A DNA stretch of 64,000 nucleotides from Novosphingopyxis sp965218915 (GTDB lineage: Bacteria; Pseudomonadota; Alphaproteobacteria; Sphingomonadales; Sphingomonadaceae): positions 2,356,001 to 2,420,000 of the forward strand of contig NZ_OZ244708.1 in the NCBI RefSeq assembly GCF_965218915.1, in the 5' to 3' direction. Positions 55,101 through 63,088 of the stretch are shown here, piece after piece (within the stretch, counting starts at the first letter, position 1; every line of letters starts with the position of its first letter). Below the pieces are notes generated by a model. That model was given only the letters and a program-made list of their open reading frames with translations, had not been told where the DNA came from and did no database searches. Position numbers and translations under genes: made by a program.

Positions 55101-55148
55101 TACACCGCACAGAAGGCGCACAGCCGAACGGTCGCTGATCCCCATCAT
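52134..55148 (-). CDS. TonB-dependent receptor (Xanthomonas/Caulobacter type)
   Basis: A 1004-residue outer-membrane receptor. A signal peptide (cut after AAAQ, about residue 31) and a TonB box (DAIIVTGIRASLADA) come first. The plug follows (KFPDTNLAESLQRITGVSID, VRGFGPEYNLVLLNGRQM), then a long beta-barrel ending in RYSGGVRFTF with terminal Phe. This subfamily usually imports oligosaccharides. GGAGG lies 5 bases before the ATG, and a LacI-type palindrome 50 bases further up. It heads the operon with halogenases, SapC and cupin. Confidence 0.94.
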   Translation of the reverse strand: MMGISDRSAVRLLCGVSALALLGAPHLAAAQEIIPNGPDVGDPDEVGLNEGDAIIVTGIRASLADAQNIKRNGQGVVDAISAEDIGKFPDTNLAESLQRITGVSIDRQNGEGSTVTVRGFGPEYNLVLLNGRQMPTSTLGDGASAPATRSFDFANLASEGVAGVEVYKTGRAAVPSGGIGSTINIKTPRPLDRSGLRGSVAAKAVLDTSRNGDDEITPEVSGIISKTFADDRFGILLSGSYQRRKASVNSASVGFRDGFLGSENNWGTLPRNDSVQNRPGPDDVYEIPQSAAYDLIDIDRERINGQLVLQARPTDTLTATVDYTYSRNKVEARDSSVGIWFNFGDTSSAWTDGPSAGPIFYSENFGPGKDLSYSGALTANQTENKSLGGNLTWDAPGNVTVTLDAHHSTAESKPTNKFGTSTSIGNAIFGVQSQTLNFENDLPVISYQMYPGIDALDASLITPTGNSFRNAYFRDEINQVQLTGHYDHVGDILDSIDAGFSFVDNKVRSAYGFIQNDTWGGAGPASDIPDDLFTLVTLPDKFDGVEGADAGIIPSFYTFDFENYANLLEGLYGICSNPQSGTAEAGTCLADYTVDRRIHEKTISPFVQFNLKFDIGSMPTNIIAGVRYDQTVVDSSALVPVPVGVTWVSANEFSISTSGSTFTRFKGDYENWLPAIDFDIEPIENVKLRASYSHTITRADYGSLQGGRTLASNPRIGGGTGNQGNPGLVPFKSKNLDFSAEWYYGAASYVSVGYFNKDVDNYIGRTQINTPAFDLRNPAAGPRYDAAVAALGTTDARLIRDYILENYPESSQTTGMEPLDPSDPNSPLIRIGNIFSVDQDPLLNFQIEQPFNSDQTANIHGWEFAIQHQFWDTGFGAILNYTIVRGDAIYDNALDPNIGQFALTGLSDSANAVAFFDKYGFQARIAYNWRDEFYAGGDFDPTYVEAYGQVDASASYEFIPGLTVFAEAINLTGESRRGHRRSENFVTFAQPGYARYSGGVRFTF

Positions 55149-55197
55149 GACATCCTCCCAGTAATATCGCCGCCGATCCCGCCGGCGTGCTATCGTT

Positions 55198-55209
55198 GTG
55201 AACGTTCAC
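55198..55209. promoter_or_regulatory. LacI-type operator upstream of the TonB-dependent receptor
   Basis: GTGAACGTTCAC is a perfect 12-base palindrome with the central CG typical of LacI-family operators. It shares AACGTT and flanking bases with the site before the GH3 gene. It lies 50 bases before the receptor start. Confidence 0.7.
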
Positions 55210-55322
55210 TTCACGCCTCGACGATAATTTGTCAAGCCGATTTGCGGCACATGATGCTAAGCTGAGACCGAGTGTAAAGTATGAACTCCGCCTGCTCCTG
55301 CCATGGGCGGCGAAGGTCAGCG

Positions 55323-55595
55323 ATGGATCGCACATGCAAAGTGACGAAAGTAGAATGGCTGGCCAGCATGTTTGAAGACTGTCTTTACGCTATCGAAAAA
55401 TCCGTCAGCCGCCGGTTCACGGCCGAGCGGAGAGCGCAGCCGGTTATCCAGGTTGATGGGTCAAGGGACGCTCCGGCGGATCCGGTTCGGTACGCCGAAG
55501 AGACCGGGGAATTTACCGGGCGAACGGCCGGTCATTATCCAGATTTGAACAACCGCCATCGGGCGATTGGAAATAGCAGGCGATGGCTGAAGTAA
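55323..55595 (+). CDS. Possible small hypothetical protein
   Basis: A 90-codon frame from ATG (MDRTCKVTKVEWLASMFEDC) to TAA. The first 30 residues look helical and protein-like, the rest is charged and low in hydrophobics. No ribosome binding site is clear, and no family is recognised. An upstream in-frame ATG lies at 55281. It could equally be non-coding. Confidence 0.3.
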   Translation: MDRTCKVTKVEWLASMFEDCLYAIEKSVSRRFTAERRAQPVIQVDGSRDAPADPVRYAEETGEFTGRTAGHYPDLNNRHRAIGNSRRWLK

Positions 55596-55616
55596 AATGA
55601 GAGAAATCGATCAGGC

Positions 55617-58013
55617 TCAGATTCGTTCGATTGTTTTGGCCAGCATTTTGTCGCTGAACGGCTTTTCGAGCCTGGCGGCAATATAGCGTTCGCCTCCTTC
55701 GGGCATTTCGGCGTAGCCACTGGCCAAAACGATCGGAATTTCCAGGCCGCTTTCCCGGATCGTGCGCGCCAGCTCGATGCCTGTCATATTCGGCATGGCA
55801 TGATCGGTAATGACCAGATCGATATCCGGATGATCGCCCATTATCGCGAGCGCTTCTTCTCCCGAGAACGCTTCCAGTACGGTATGGCCCAGATCCTCCA
55901 GCAAGCCGACCGTTCCCAGAAGCACCAACATATCATCATCGACGGCAAGGATCTTACGCTTGGGTTTTTCGACTGTTGCGATATCCCGAGCGGCGTGAGC
56001 CTCATCGACGGAAACGGGGGTGATCTGTTTCGCGATCGGAAGATAGATTTCCGCGGTCGTGCCTGCATCCAATTCGCTCAACATGCGGAAGGCACCGCCA
56101 GATTGCTGAGCCAGTCCATGAACCATCGAAAGTCCAAGGCCTGTACCCTTGCCGATGCCCTTGGTTGTAAAAAATGGCTCCATGGCTTGGGCAAGGGTTG
56201 CGGCATCCATTCCGCTCCCACGGTCTTCAACGGCAATTCTCACATAGAAGCCCGGCTCCAGCTGTTCGAGATCGTCGACTTTCAGGCAGTCGAGATGGAT
56301 TGCAAGCTTTCCTGCGCCATTCATTGCATCGCGTGCGTTTACGGCAAGGTTGAGGATTGCCATCTCGAGTTGATTCGCGTCGACCGACGCTTCGGCGACG
56401 GTCGACGCTATTTCCAACCGGATTTCGACCCGCGGACCGATGGTGCGTTCAAGCAGATCACCCATTCCGTACAGGAGCGCGGCAACATCTACTGCCTTCG
56501 TATCGAGGTCCTGTTTGCGAGCAAAAGCCAGCATACGCTGGGTCAGCGTCGCGCCGCGGTCGGTCGCCTTGAGCGCATTGTCGACATATTTTGTCGTGCC
56601 ATCGTCCCCTGCGGGCAACCGTCGCCGCAGCAATTCGAGGCTCGACCGAATCGCCATCAGCAGATTGTTGAAATCATGAGCGACGCCGCCGGTCAGCTGA
56701 CCGATCGTTTCCAGCTTCTGGCTTTGGCGAAGCGCCGCCTCGGCCTTGTCACGCGCGGCTTCCGCAGCCCGGCGCTTGCTGACGTCGATTATCGAGACCA
56801 TCACCCGCGCCACCTTGCCGTCGCTTTCGAACGCAGTACGCGCGGAAAGCAGAACTTCCGCGGTTTCGCCGGAATTCTTGATGAAGAAATAGGTGACGTC
56901 GTCGATCGCCCCATCCATGGCATCGAACCGAGGCCGATATTCGGTGCGGTGACGATCGAGACTTTCCGGCGTGATAAAATCCGCGAAAGAACGACCGAGG
57001 ACCTCTTCCCTGCTATCATATCCCATGAACGCCAGCCACCGGTCGCTCACGCTCGTCAGATGGCCTTCGCCATCGATCGAGTGAAGGATCACGGGGGTCT
57101 TCTGGTAAAGTTCGGCCAGTTCTTTCGTGCGCTCGCGAACCGCTTCCTCGAGCAAGTCGCGAGAATTCGCCAACGCCTCCCGGGCCTTCACTTGCTCGTC
57201 GATATCGGTGCAGGTGCCGTACCAGCGAACGATCTGTCCGGTTTCGTCTCGAACCGGTTGGGCGCGGCCCAGGACCCACCGATAATGCCCCGATCGATGC
57301 CGCAGCCGGTATTCGATCTGATAGGGATCGCCGGTATCGAGGCTGTGCTGCCAGACGCGGCGGGCACGGTCCTGGTCCTCGGGGTGGAACATGCCGGTCC
57401 AGGCGTCTCCGTCGGTCGACCCGTCTGGCACGCCGGTAAACTCGTACCATCGGCGGTTGTAATAATCGTGGAATCCGTCCGGCAAGGTCGACCAGATCAT
57501 CTGGTCGACCGAATCGGAGATGGCGTGGAATTTCTGCTCGCTTTCGTGCAGCGCCCGTTCGCGCTCCTCGAGCCGGATCATTCTGGCACGGGCGTCATAT
57601 TGTCGCCGACGGGCCTTGAGCGAAGAGCGCACGCCGCGCACGAGATCGTCGGCGTGCAACGGGCGCGACAGCATCAGCGCGTTGCCGAGCGCATCGATCC
57701 TGGCTTTGTCGGCATCGCTGCGGGCCTGTTGCCCGGCGTTCGCCAAAACCACGAAAGGCAGGCCGGACCAGGTGGGCTGCTGTTCGACGAATTCGCTGAT
57801 CGGACCCAGTTCGGCGTCGTCGCCTATCGCCTCTTCGGCGATGAGAACCATCCCGACACCGTCCTTCAGCAGACCGTGAAGTTCCACCAGGTCGGATGCC
57901 GCCACCGTATCGATTTTCTGACCGGCCAGCAGTTTGCTCGCGATATCGCTGTCGCGGCCGCGCGGGGCCAGGACCGCCACGCGCATTTCCTCCGCACGGA
58001 TTTCAGCCGACAT
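55617..58013 (-). CDS. Hybrid sensor histidine kinase with PAS domains and two receiver-like domains
   Basis: A 798-residue soluble kinase. Residues 10-135 form a receiver-like domain in which the phospho-Asp position reads AEE, so it is probably a pseudo-receiver. Two PAS domains follow (about 160-285 and 305-415). The kinase core has the phospho-His in GGVAHDFNN (His446) and ATPase boxes with DRGSGM and GKGTGLGLS. A true receiver closes the protein (LVITDHAMPNMTG). No membrane helix is present, so the signal is cytoplasmic. Its start overlaps the end of a decayed KaiC-like gene, its probable original partner. Confidence 0.9.
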   Translation of the reverse strand: MSAEIRAEEMRVAVLAPRGRDSDIASKLLAGQKIDTVAASDLVELHGLLKDGVGMVLIAEEAIGDDAELGPISEFVEQQPTWSGLPFVVLANAGQQARSDADKARIDALGNALMLSRPLHADDLVRGVRSSLKARRRQYDARARMIRLEERERALHESEQKFHAISDSVDQMIWSTLPDGFHDYYNRRWYEFTGVPDGSTDGDAWTGMFHPEDQDRARRVWQHSLDTGDPYQIEYRLRHRSGHYRWVLGRAQPVRDETGQIVRWYGTCTDIDEQVKAREALANSRDLLEEAVRERTKELAELYQKTPVILHSIDGEGHLTSVSDRWLAFMGYDSREEVLGRSFADFITPESLDRHRTEYRPRFDAMDGAIDDVTYFFIKNSGETAEVLLSARTAFESDGKVARVMVSIIDVSKRRAAEAARDKAEAALRQSQKLETIGQLTGGVAHDFNNLLMAIRSSLELLRRRLPAGDDGTTKYVDNALKATDRGATLTQRMLAFARKQDLDTKAVDVAALLYGMGDLLERTIGPRVEIRLEIASTVAEASVDANQLEMAILNLAVNARDAMNGAGKLAIHLDCLKVDDLEQLEPGFYVRIAVEDRGSGMDAATLAQAMEPFFTTKGIGKGTGLGLSMVHGLAQQSGGAFRMLSELDAGTTAEIYLPIAKQITPVSVDEAHAARDIATVEKPKRKILAVDDDMLVLLGTVGLLEDLGHTVLEAFSGEEALAIMGDHPDIDLVITDHAMPNMTGIELARTIRESGLEIPIVLASGYAEMPEGGERYIAARLEKPFSDKMLAKTIERI

Positions 58014-58441
58014 CGTGATCGCCGTCGATCAGCCCGTCTCCGTTCTTTATGTAAACGGGATTGCCGCTCAGGATACCGGTGAAGCTGGTCATCGGCGCGC
58101 CAATCGAAATGCCGGCGGAATCGATCCGGAATTCGCGAATGGTGCGCTCGTGATCCTGGAGCAACATGGGATCATGAGCGAAACGACGCCCTGCTGGCTC
58201 AGATAGCTCAACAATTCGTGCATCTGCAGCACCAGAAAATTGTCGCTGGGCATGGCGTGGAGATAGGCGTTGGGACTATCGACCACGACGATCTTCGCGC
58301 CGTCTTTTTCCACCGACACTTGCACGGCGCCGGCGAACTTCCCGAGCGAAAGCTCCGCCGGATCGATCTGCCTCCAAGAAGAATATGGTCGAGGCCTTCC
58401 GTCCCTGTCGAGATCCGCTGCATTGACGTTTTTTCATCCAT
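58003..58441 (-). pseudogene. Remains of a KaiC-like (RecA-fold) ATPase gene
   Basis: Three pieces of one KaiC-like protein lie in the right order but in separated frames. Piece 1 (58441-58370) reads MQRISTGTEGLDHILLGG, the KaiC opening, and stops before Walker A. Piece 2 (58367-58170) reads IDPAELSLGKFAGAV, IVVVDSPNAYLHAMPSD and LVLQMHELLSYLSQQGVVSL, the Walker B side. Piece 3 (58152-58003) reads HERTIREFRIDSAGISIG and SFTGILSGNPVY, the C-terminal end of the domain. Most of the ATPase is deleted. KaiC-like ATPases commonly pair with hybrid kinases, and the intact kinase follows with an 11-base overlap. Confidence 0.75.
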
Positions 58442-58655
58442 CTCAAACCATCTCGTCCACCGACAATCGTCGACCAGATATATGAGCGCGGTGTGATTGC
58501 CTAGACCGAAGGCTGGCATGTCCATTGATCATATGCTCTGAACGGCGGCTTTCGGCCAAGCGGAATACCTTCTGACGCTAAGAGTTAGACCCTTTCGACT
58601 TTCTTGGTCATTCGTCGCAGCAGACCATTTTGTCCATTTTGCGGCAGATAATTTC

Positions 58656-59552
58656 CTACCGTCCTACTTCCGCACTTTTGGGTGAAGCCGCAGCGGCGGT
58701 CTCGGTCAGCAGAGTGATCGACATGCGGCGGTTGCGCGGGTCGGCGGCATCCTGCGGGTTGAACGGCTGCCGGTCGGACACCCCCTCGATCTTGTCGAAC
58801 CGCGTTTCCGTAAGACCGCCCGACAGCAGCGCCAGGCGCGTGGCTTCGGCGCGCGCGGCGGAGAGCAGCCAGTTGTTCATCGTCTTGCCCGACGCATAGG
58901 GCAGGCTGTCGGTGTGGCCGCGCACGGCGATGCCGTTGGGCAAGGTCCGGATCGCGCCCGCCACCTCGCGCAGCAGCTTGGCCGCGCGCGGTACGAGACG
59001 GTCGCTCGACAGCTCGAACATCGCGAAATCGGCGGCGTCGACCACCTCGATACGCAGGCCCTCGGGCGTGCGGATGAAGCGGATATTCTCGGCCAGTTGG
59101 CGCAGCTCCGCCTGCTTCTGCAGCCGGTCGCGGATCTCTTTCTCGATTGCGTCGAAGCGTTTCTCTTCCTCGGCGTGCATCGCCTTGTCCGCCGCATCCT
59201 TGCTGCCGGTAACCTCCTGTGGAATGGTGATCGCGCGATTGCCGGTTTGTCCCACCGCATGCGAGTAGCTGTCCTGCGCGATAATCGCGTCGCCGCCGAA
59301 CGGCCCGTCGGAACCCGCGCTGTTCTGCTTGAATTCGATCAGGGTCGGCGCGAAATAATCCGCGATCGCCTTGCGCTGGCTCTCGTCGGTCGCGCCGAGC
59401 AGCCACATCAGGAGGAAGAACGCCATCATCGCGGTCACGAAATCGGCATAGGCCACCTTCCACGCGCCGCCATGATGGCCGCCATGATCGCCCTCGATGA
59501 TCTTCTTGATGATGATCGGGCGCTGGTTCGACGCCCCCGTCTTGCCGGCCAT
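58656..59552 (-). CDS. motB: Flagellar motor stator protein MotB
   Basis: A 298-residue stator subunit. The single helix includes the proton-binding Asp (Asp37) in YADFVTAMMAFFLLMW, followed by the plug region. An OmpA-like peptidoglycan-binding domain (about 160-275) has AVRGHTDSLPY and RRMSITLL. With MotA it forms the proton channel that drives rotation. It starts 3 bases after the motA stop. Confidence 0.94.
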   Translation of the reverse strand: MAGKTGASNQRPIIIKKIIEGDHGGHHGGAWKVAYADFVTAMMAFFLLMWLLGATDESQRKAIADYFAPTLIEFKQNSAGSDGPFGGDAIIAQDSYSHAVGQTGNRAITIPQEVTGSKDAADKAMHAEEEKRFDAIEKEIRDRLQKQAELRQLAENIRFIRTPEGLRIEVVDAADFAMFELSSDRLVPRAAKLLREVAGAIRTLPNGIAVRGHTDSLPYASGKTMNNWLLSAARAEATRLALLSGGLTETRFDKIEGVSDRQPFNPQDAADPRNRRMSITLLTETAAAASPKSAEVGR

Positions 59553-59555
59553 GGC

Positions 59556-60419
59556 TCAGCGCGCCCTGAGGCCGTCGAACACGTCGGCGAAGCTCGGCTG
59601 GTTGGCATGATTGAGCCCCGAGCGCGCCGCCTCGATCACCAGCGGCTGCGGGTGACCGTGCAGGCTGGCGATGATGATCTGCTTGGCGACCTCGTAGATC
59701 TTGTGATCCTCGTCGATGATCGCCTTCACGCGGTTGGCGATCGGGCCGACCATGCCATAGGCGAGCAGCACGCCTAAAAAGGTGCCGACCAGCGCCGAGC
59801 CGATCATTTCGCCGAGCACCTCGGGTGGCTGGTCGATCGCGCCCATCGTCTTGACCACGCCGAGCACGGCGGCGACGATGCCCAGCGCGGGCAGCGCGTC
59901 GGCGAGCCATTGCAGATTGTCGGCCGGCCCCATCGCGCCCTTGTGATGGGTCTTCAAATGCTGGTCGACCACCTCCTCGACCGAATGGGGATCGAGATCG
60001 CCCGACGACACGACGACGAGGCGCAGGCTGTCGCAAATCAGGTTGACCAAGGCCTTGTCGGCGAGCAGGCGCGGGAATTCGGCGAAGACCGAGCTGTTCT
60101 GCGGATCTTCGACATGGGGCTCGAGCGCGACCGGCCCTTCGGCGCGCAGCATCTTCATGAGCTTGCCGCACAGGAAGATGCAGTCGAGATAATCCTGACG
60201 CTTGAACTTGGGACCCTTGAACACCTTGGCGAAACCGCCGCCCAGCGCTTTCAGCTCGGTGCCGTTATTGCCGGTAACGATCGCCGCGACGGCCGCGCCG
60301 CCGATGACCATCATTTCGATCGGCAGGGCATGCAACACCACCCCGATATTGCCGCCCGAAATGACGAAGCCCCCGAACACCATGACGATCAGAATGACGA
60401 GGCCGATTGCTGGCATCAT
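59556..60419 (-). CDS. motA: Flagellar motor stator protein MotA
   Basis: A 287-residue membrane protein with four helices (IGLVILIVMVFGGFVISGG, EMMVIGGAAVAAIVTG, and two near 170-210). The cytoplasmic loop has the expected charged residues and the proline-containing LGIVAAVLGVVKTM. A second ATG directly follows the first (60416). It precedes motB in the usual order. Confidence 0.94.
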   Translation of the reverse strand: MMPAIGLVILIVMVFGGFVISGGNIGVVLHALPIEMMVIGGAAVAAIVTGNNGTELKALGGGFAKVFKGPKFKRQDYLDCIFLCGKLMKMLRAEGPVALEPHVEDPQNSSVFAEFPRLLADKALVNLICDSLRLVVVSSGDLDPHSVEEVVDQHLKTHHKGAMGPADNLQWLADALPALGIVAAVLGVVKTMGAIDQPPEVLGEMIGSALVGTFLGVLLAYGMVGPIANRVKAIIDEDHKIYEVAKQIIIASLHGHPQPLVIEAARSGLNHANQPSFADVFDGLRAR

Positions 60420-60550
60420 GGTGCAGGCTATCCTTTGCTTGGTCGGCGGCAACGGCCTCCGATCGCGAACGGTGCGCAAGGCGCGCTCCGGTCAAGGGAC
60501 TTAACGGCCATGAGGGCGCGCGATTAAGCCATTCGATCAGGATCTTGCGA

Positions 60551-61399
60551 TCATCCCAGATAATCGAGCAACGAGCGCTGGTTGATCTTGGCGTAGACCG
60601 CCTGCGCCGCCTGCAACGAGATATCGAGCGCCTGCAGGCGGGTGATTGCCTCGCTGACGTCCACCTCCTCGATCTCCTTGCGCCGCTCTGCCAGGACGAT
60701 GCGGCTTTCCAAGAACTGGTTGCGCGCGCTTTCGAGCCGGCCGCGCGCCACGCCCTGCTCGGTGAGCAGCGAGGTCATGTGGTCGAGCGCGTTGTCGAGC
60801 GGCTGCAGATTGGCCTCCCGCAGCGCACCGGTTCCGCTTCGCACGGCGTCGATGCTGGTCTGCAACAGGCTCTCCAGACTGGTCGTCCCGCCGCTGCCGT
60901 CGCCGATGCCTTGCGACAATTTGACCAAGGTCGGCGAGGCGATGACGTTGCGCGTGCCGCCGATCGGCACCTCGATCGCCGCATCGGCGAACAATTTGCC
61001 GCCATAGGGATCGTCCTGTCCCAGTATATCGCGAAAATTGGCGAGGATGCCTTCGAGCTCGATCGCGATACCCTCGCGATTCAGGCCGCTCACCGTGTCG
61101 TTGTTCGACAGGACGAGCAGTTCCTTGGCGCGGATCAGACCCGACGACAGCTCGTTCATGCTCGATTCGGCCTGCACGGCACGCGTTTCGGCGCGGCCGA
61201 TATTGGCGCTGGAAGCTGCCTCGTCGCCCTGCTGGCGGGCGATCAGCGAGATCTCGAGCCAGCCCTGCGGATCGTCCGAAGGGCGGGTCAGACGCTTGCC
61301 GCTGGCGATCGCTTCCTGCTGTTCGGCGATGGCGTGCGCCAGATCGAGCTGGCTCTGTACGGCTTCCGCGGGACGATTGCGGTTGATCGACTGGATCAT
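60551..61399 (-). CDS. flgL: Flagellar hook-associated protein FlgL (HAP3)
   Basis: A 282-residue flagellin-like junction protein. The N-terminus has the coiled-coil segment with LTRPSDDPQGW, the equivalent of the N-terminal flagellin helix. The C-terminus has TRLQALDISLQAAQAVYAKI, which packs against it. It links the hook to the filament. It follows flgK after about 65 bases. Confidence 0.9.
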   Translation of the reverse strand: MIQSINRNRPAEAVQSQLDLAHAIAEQQEAIASGKRLTRPSDDPQGWLEISLIARQQGDEAASSANIGRAETRAVQAESSMNELSSGLIRAKELLVLSNNDTVSGLNREGIAIELEGILANFRDILGQDDPYGGKLFADAAIEVPIGGTRNVIASPTLVKLSQGIGDGSGGTTSLESLLQTSIDAVRSGTGALREANLQPLDNALDHMTSLLTEQGVARGRLESARNQFLESRIVLAERRKEIEEVDVSEAITRLQALDISLQAAQAVYAKINQRSLLDYLG

Positions 61400-61466
61400 G
61401 AAAGAGGTCCCCTGAATGGACTGGAAAGCGTGCTGGATAAGGTGGCCGGATCGGAAGATGGCCCGG

Positions 61467-62798
61467 TCAGAAGATGGCGAGGATCGATTGCGTGGTTTCG
61501 CGGGCCACCTGGATCACGCGGCTGGCGGCCTCATAGGCCTGCTGCAGGCGAATCAGATCGGCCGTCTCGCGGTCGAGATCGACGCGCGACACGGCATCGC
61601 GGCTGCTGCGCATGTTGCGATCAAGCGAGGTTGCGGCGGCTTCCTCGTTCTTCGAAGCGAGAATAAGGTTGGCGTGGGCCGAAAGCAGCTGGTTCCAGCT
61701 CTGCTCGGTGCCGCCCGAGCTGCGCAGCCCGGCGAGCGCGATGAGATTGCCGTTGGGCTTGCCCCCCGTATCGGCCAGCGCGAGGTCCGAGGCATCGGCC
61801 GCGATCATGGTGAGACCCACCGCGCCGCCACCGGTGGTCAGCAACGCCTTGCCCGGGGTTCCGGCATCGGTGCGCCCGCCGACATGCCAGTCATTGACCT
61901 GCGTGGCAAAATCCTCGGCAAGCCGATCGAGCTTCGCAAGGTCGCCGGTCGCGGCGCTACGCGCGCGGCTGAACCCGGCGAGCATACCGTTGGTCGGCAC
62001 CTTGCCGTCCTGTCCGTCGACCAGCACGCGAAAGCTGCCATCGGCGTTATCGGCCAGGCCGAGCGTGGCGGAGGTGCCGATTCCGGCGACCGTTTCCCCG
62101 GCATAACGAACCGTGGCGACGCCATTGTCGCCCAGGCTGATATCGGCATCGATGCGCTCGCTGATGACGGCGAGCGCGGCGTCGCGCGTGTCGAGCAGCC
62201 CGGCATAGGCCTGTGTGCCCGGCTGCGTGCGGCGTAGGTCGATATTGATCTTGGAGAGGTTTTCGAGCGACTGGTTGAGGCCGGTAATCTCGGCCCCGGC
62301 GCGCTGCCCGAGCTGGTCGATCGCCACGCTTAGATTGCCCGAGGTACGACGGAAGGTCTCCGCCGTGCTGTCGATGTCATTGAGAAAGGTGACCCGCAGC
62401 GCATGGTCGAACGGCGCCGCCGACAGTTCCTGCCCGCGTGCGTAGAAATCGCCGAGGCGCGCGCCGACATGCGCTCCGGCATTGTCGAGACCCGTCTCGA
62501 TCGAGCTCAGCCAGCTCGTCGTCGTTTCGGCGCGTACCAGCGATGCGCCGCTCAGTCTTACCGACGCTTCGAGGAATTCGTCGCCCGAACGGGCAATCCC
62601 GTTCACGTTGACGCCGCCAAGCCCGCTCTGCGCCGTATAGAGCGGGTTCAACGAGGCGGTGATGGTGGCGTCGCCCAACCGGACGTTGCGCCGGACATAA
62701 TCGCCGTTCTCGGAATTCGCGATGTTCTGCGACACGGTGTCGAGCGCGGTGGAATAACCGCGCAGCGCCGAGCGGCCGATGCTGAGTAATCCGCTCAT
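61467..62798 (-). CDS. flgK: Flagellar hook-associated protein FlgK (HAP1)
   Basis: A 443-residue junction protein. It opens with the rod/hook signature GYSTALDTVSQNIANSENGD and ends with LIRLQQAYEAASRVIQVARE, both typical of FlgK. The middle part is short compared with enteric FlgK of about 550 residues, which is usual in this group. Its start overlaps the flgJ stop (62798-62795). Confidence 0.92.
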   Translation of the reverse strand: MSGLLSIGRSALRGYSTALDTVSQNIANSENGDYVRRNVRLGDATITASLNPLYTAQSGLGGVNVNGIARSGDEFLEASVRLSGASLVRAETTTSWLSSIETGLDNAGAHVGARLGDFYARGQELSAAPFDHALRVTFLNDIDSTAETFRRTSGNLSVAIDQLGQRAGAEITGLNQSLENLSKINIDLRRTQPGTQAYAGLLDTRDAALAVISERIDADISLGDNGVATVRYAGETVAGIGTSATLGLADNADGSFRVLVDGQDGKVPTNGMLAGFSRARSAATGDLAKLDRLAEDFATQVNDWHVGGRTDAGTPGKALLTTGGGAVGLTMIAADASDLALADTGGKPNGNLIALAGLRSSGGTEQSWNQLLSAHANLILASKNEEAAATSLDRNMRSSRDAVSRVDLDRETADLIRLQQAYEAASRVIQVARETTQSILAIF

Positions 62799-63088
62799 GA
62801 TTTGCCCTCGAACTGTTTCAGCAGCAGCTCGGCGATGCCGAAATCGGTGCTGCCGGCCATCGCATCGGCCATGTGCGCGTCTTGCATGTCGCGGAACTGG
62901 TCGGTCGCCTGGTTGCCGAAAATATCGTCGGCGAGCCCGGCGCTGCGCATCGATCTGATCATCTGGCGCAGAAACACCGCCTCGAACGCTTCCGCCGCCG
63001 CGCGCAGGTCATCCTTCTTCTGCGCCTTGCCGCTGTCACCAGCCGAAGCGGCGGCAACGGGACCGGTCGAGGCGATGGAATCGGTCAC
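62795..63088 (-). CDS. flgJ: FlgJ-like rod-binding protein (N-terminal domain only)
   Basis: A 97-residue protein matching only the rod-capping half of FlgJ (AAEAFEAVFLRQMIRSMRSAG, QFRDMQDAHMADAMA). The peptidoglycan-hydrolase half found in enteric FlgJ is missing, as is common in alphaproteobacteria. It overlaps flgI (63088-63085) and flgK by ATGA. Confidence 0.9.
   Translation of the reverse strand: MTDSIASTGPVAAASAGDSGKAQKKDDLRAAAEAFEAVFLRQMIRSMRSAGLADDIFGNQATDQFRDMQDAHMADAMAGSTDFGIAELLLKQFEGKS

Larger units (their letters stand above)
55149..55616. other. About 470-base gap between receptor gene and histidine kinase gene
   Basis: The left third is the receptor promoter region with the LacI-type operator. 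The rest may code for a small protein on the plus strand (55323-55595). An inverted repeat (GCCATCG against CGATGGC, 55556-55589) stands just before the kinase gene's 3' end. Confidence 0.5.

Noticed and set aside
55800..58082. Long plus-strand open frame of 760 codons
   Set aside because: It is antisense to the hybrid histidine kinase, whose domains are complete; no family match is visible in the antisense reading.
58585..60171. Long minus-strand open frame of 528 codons overlapping motA and motB
   Set aside because: It is extremely Arg/Gly-rich with no family features and lies in another frame of two unmistakable stator genes; it is an effect of high GC.
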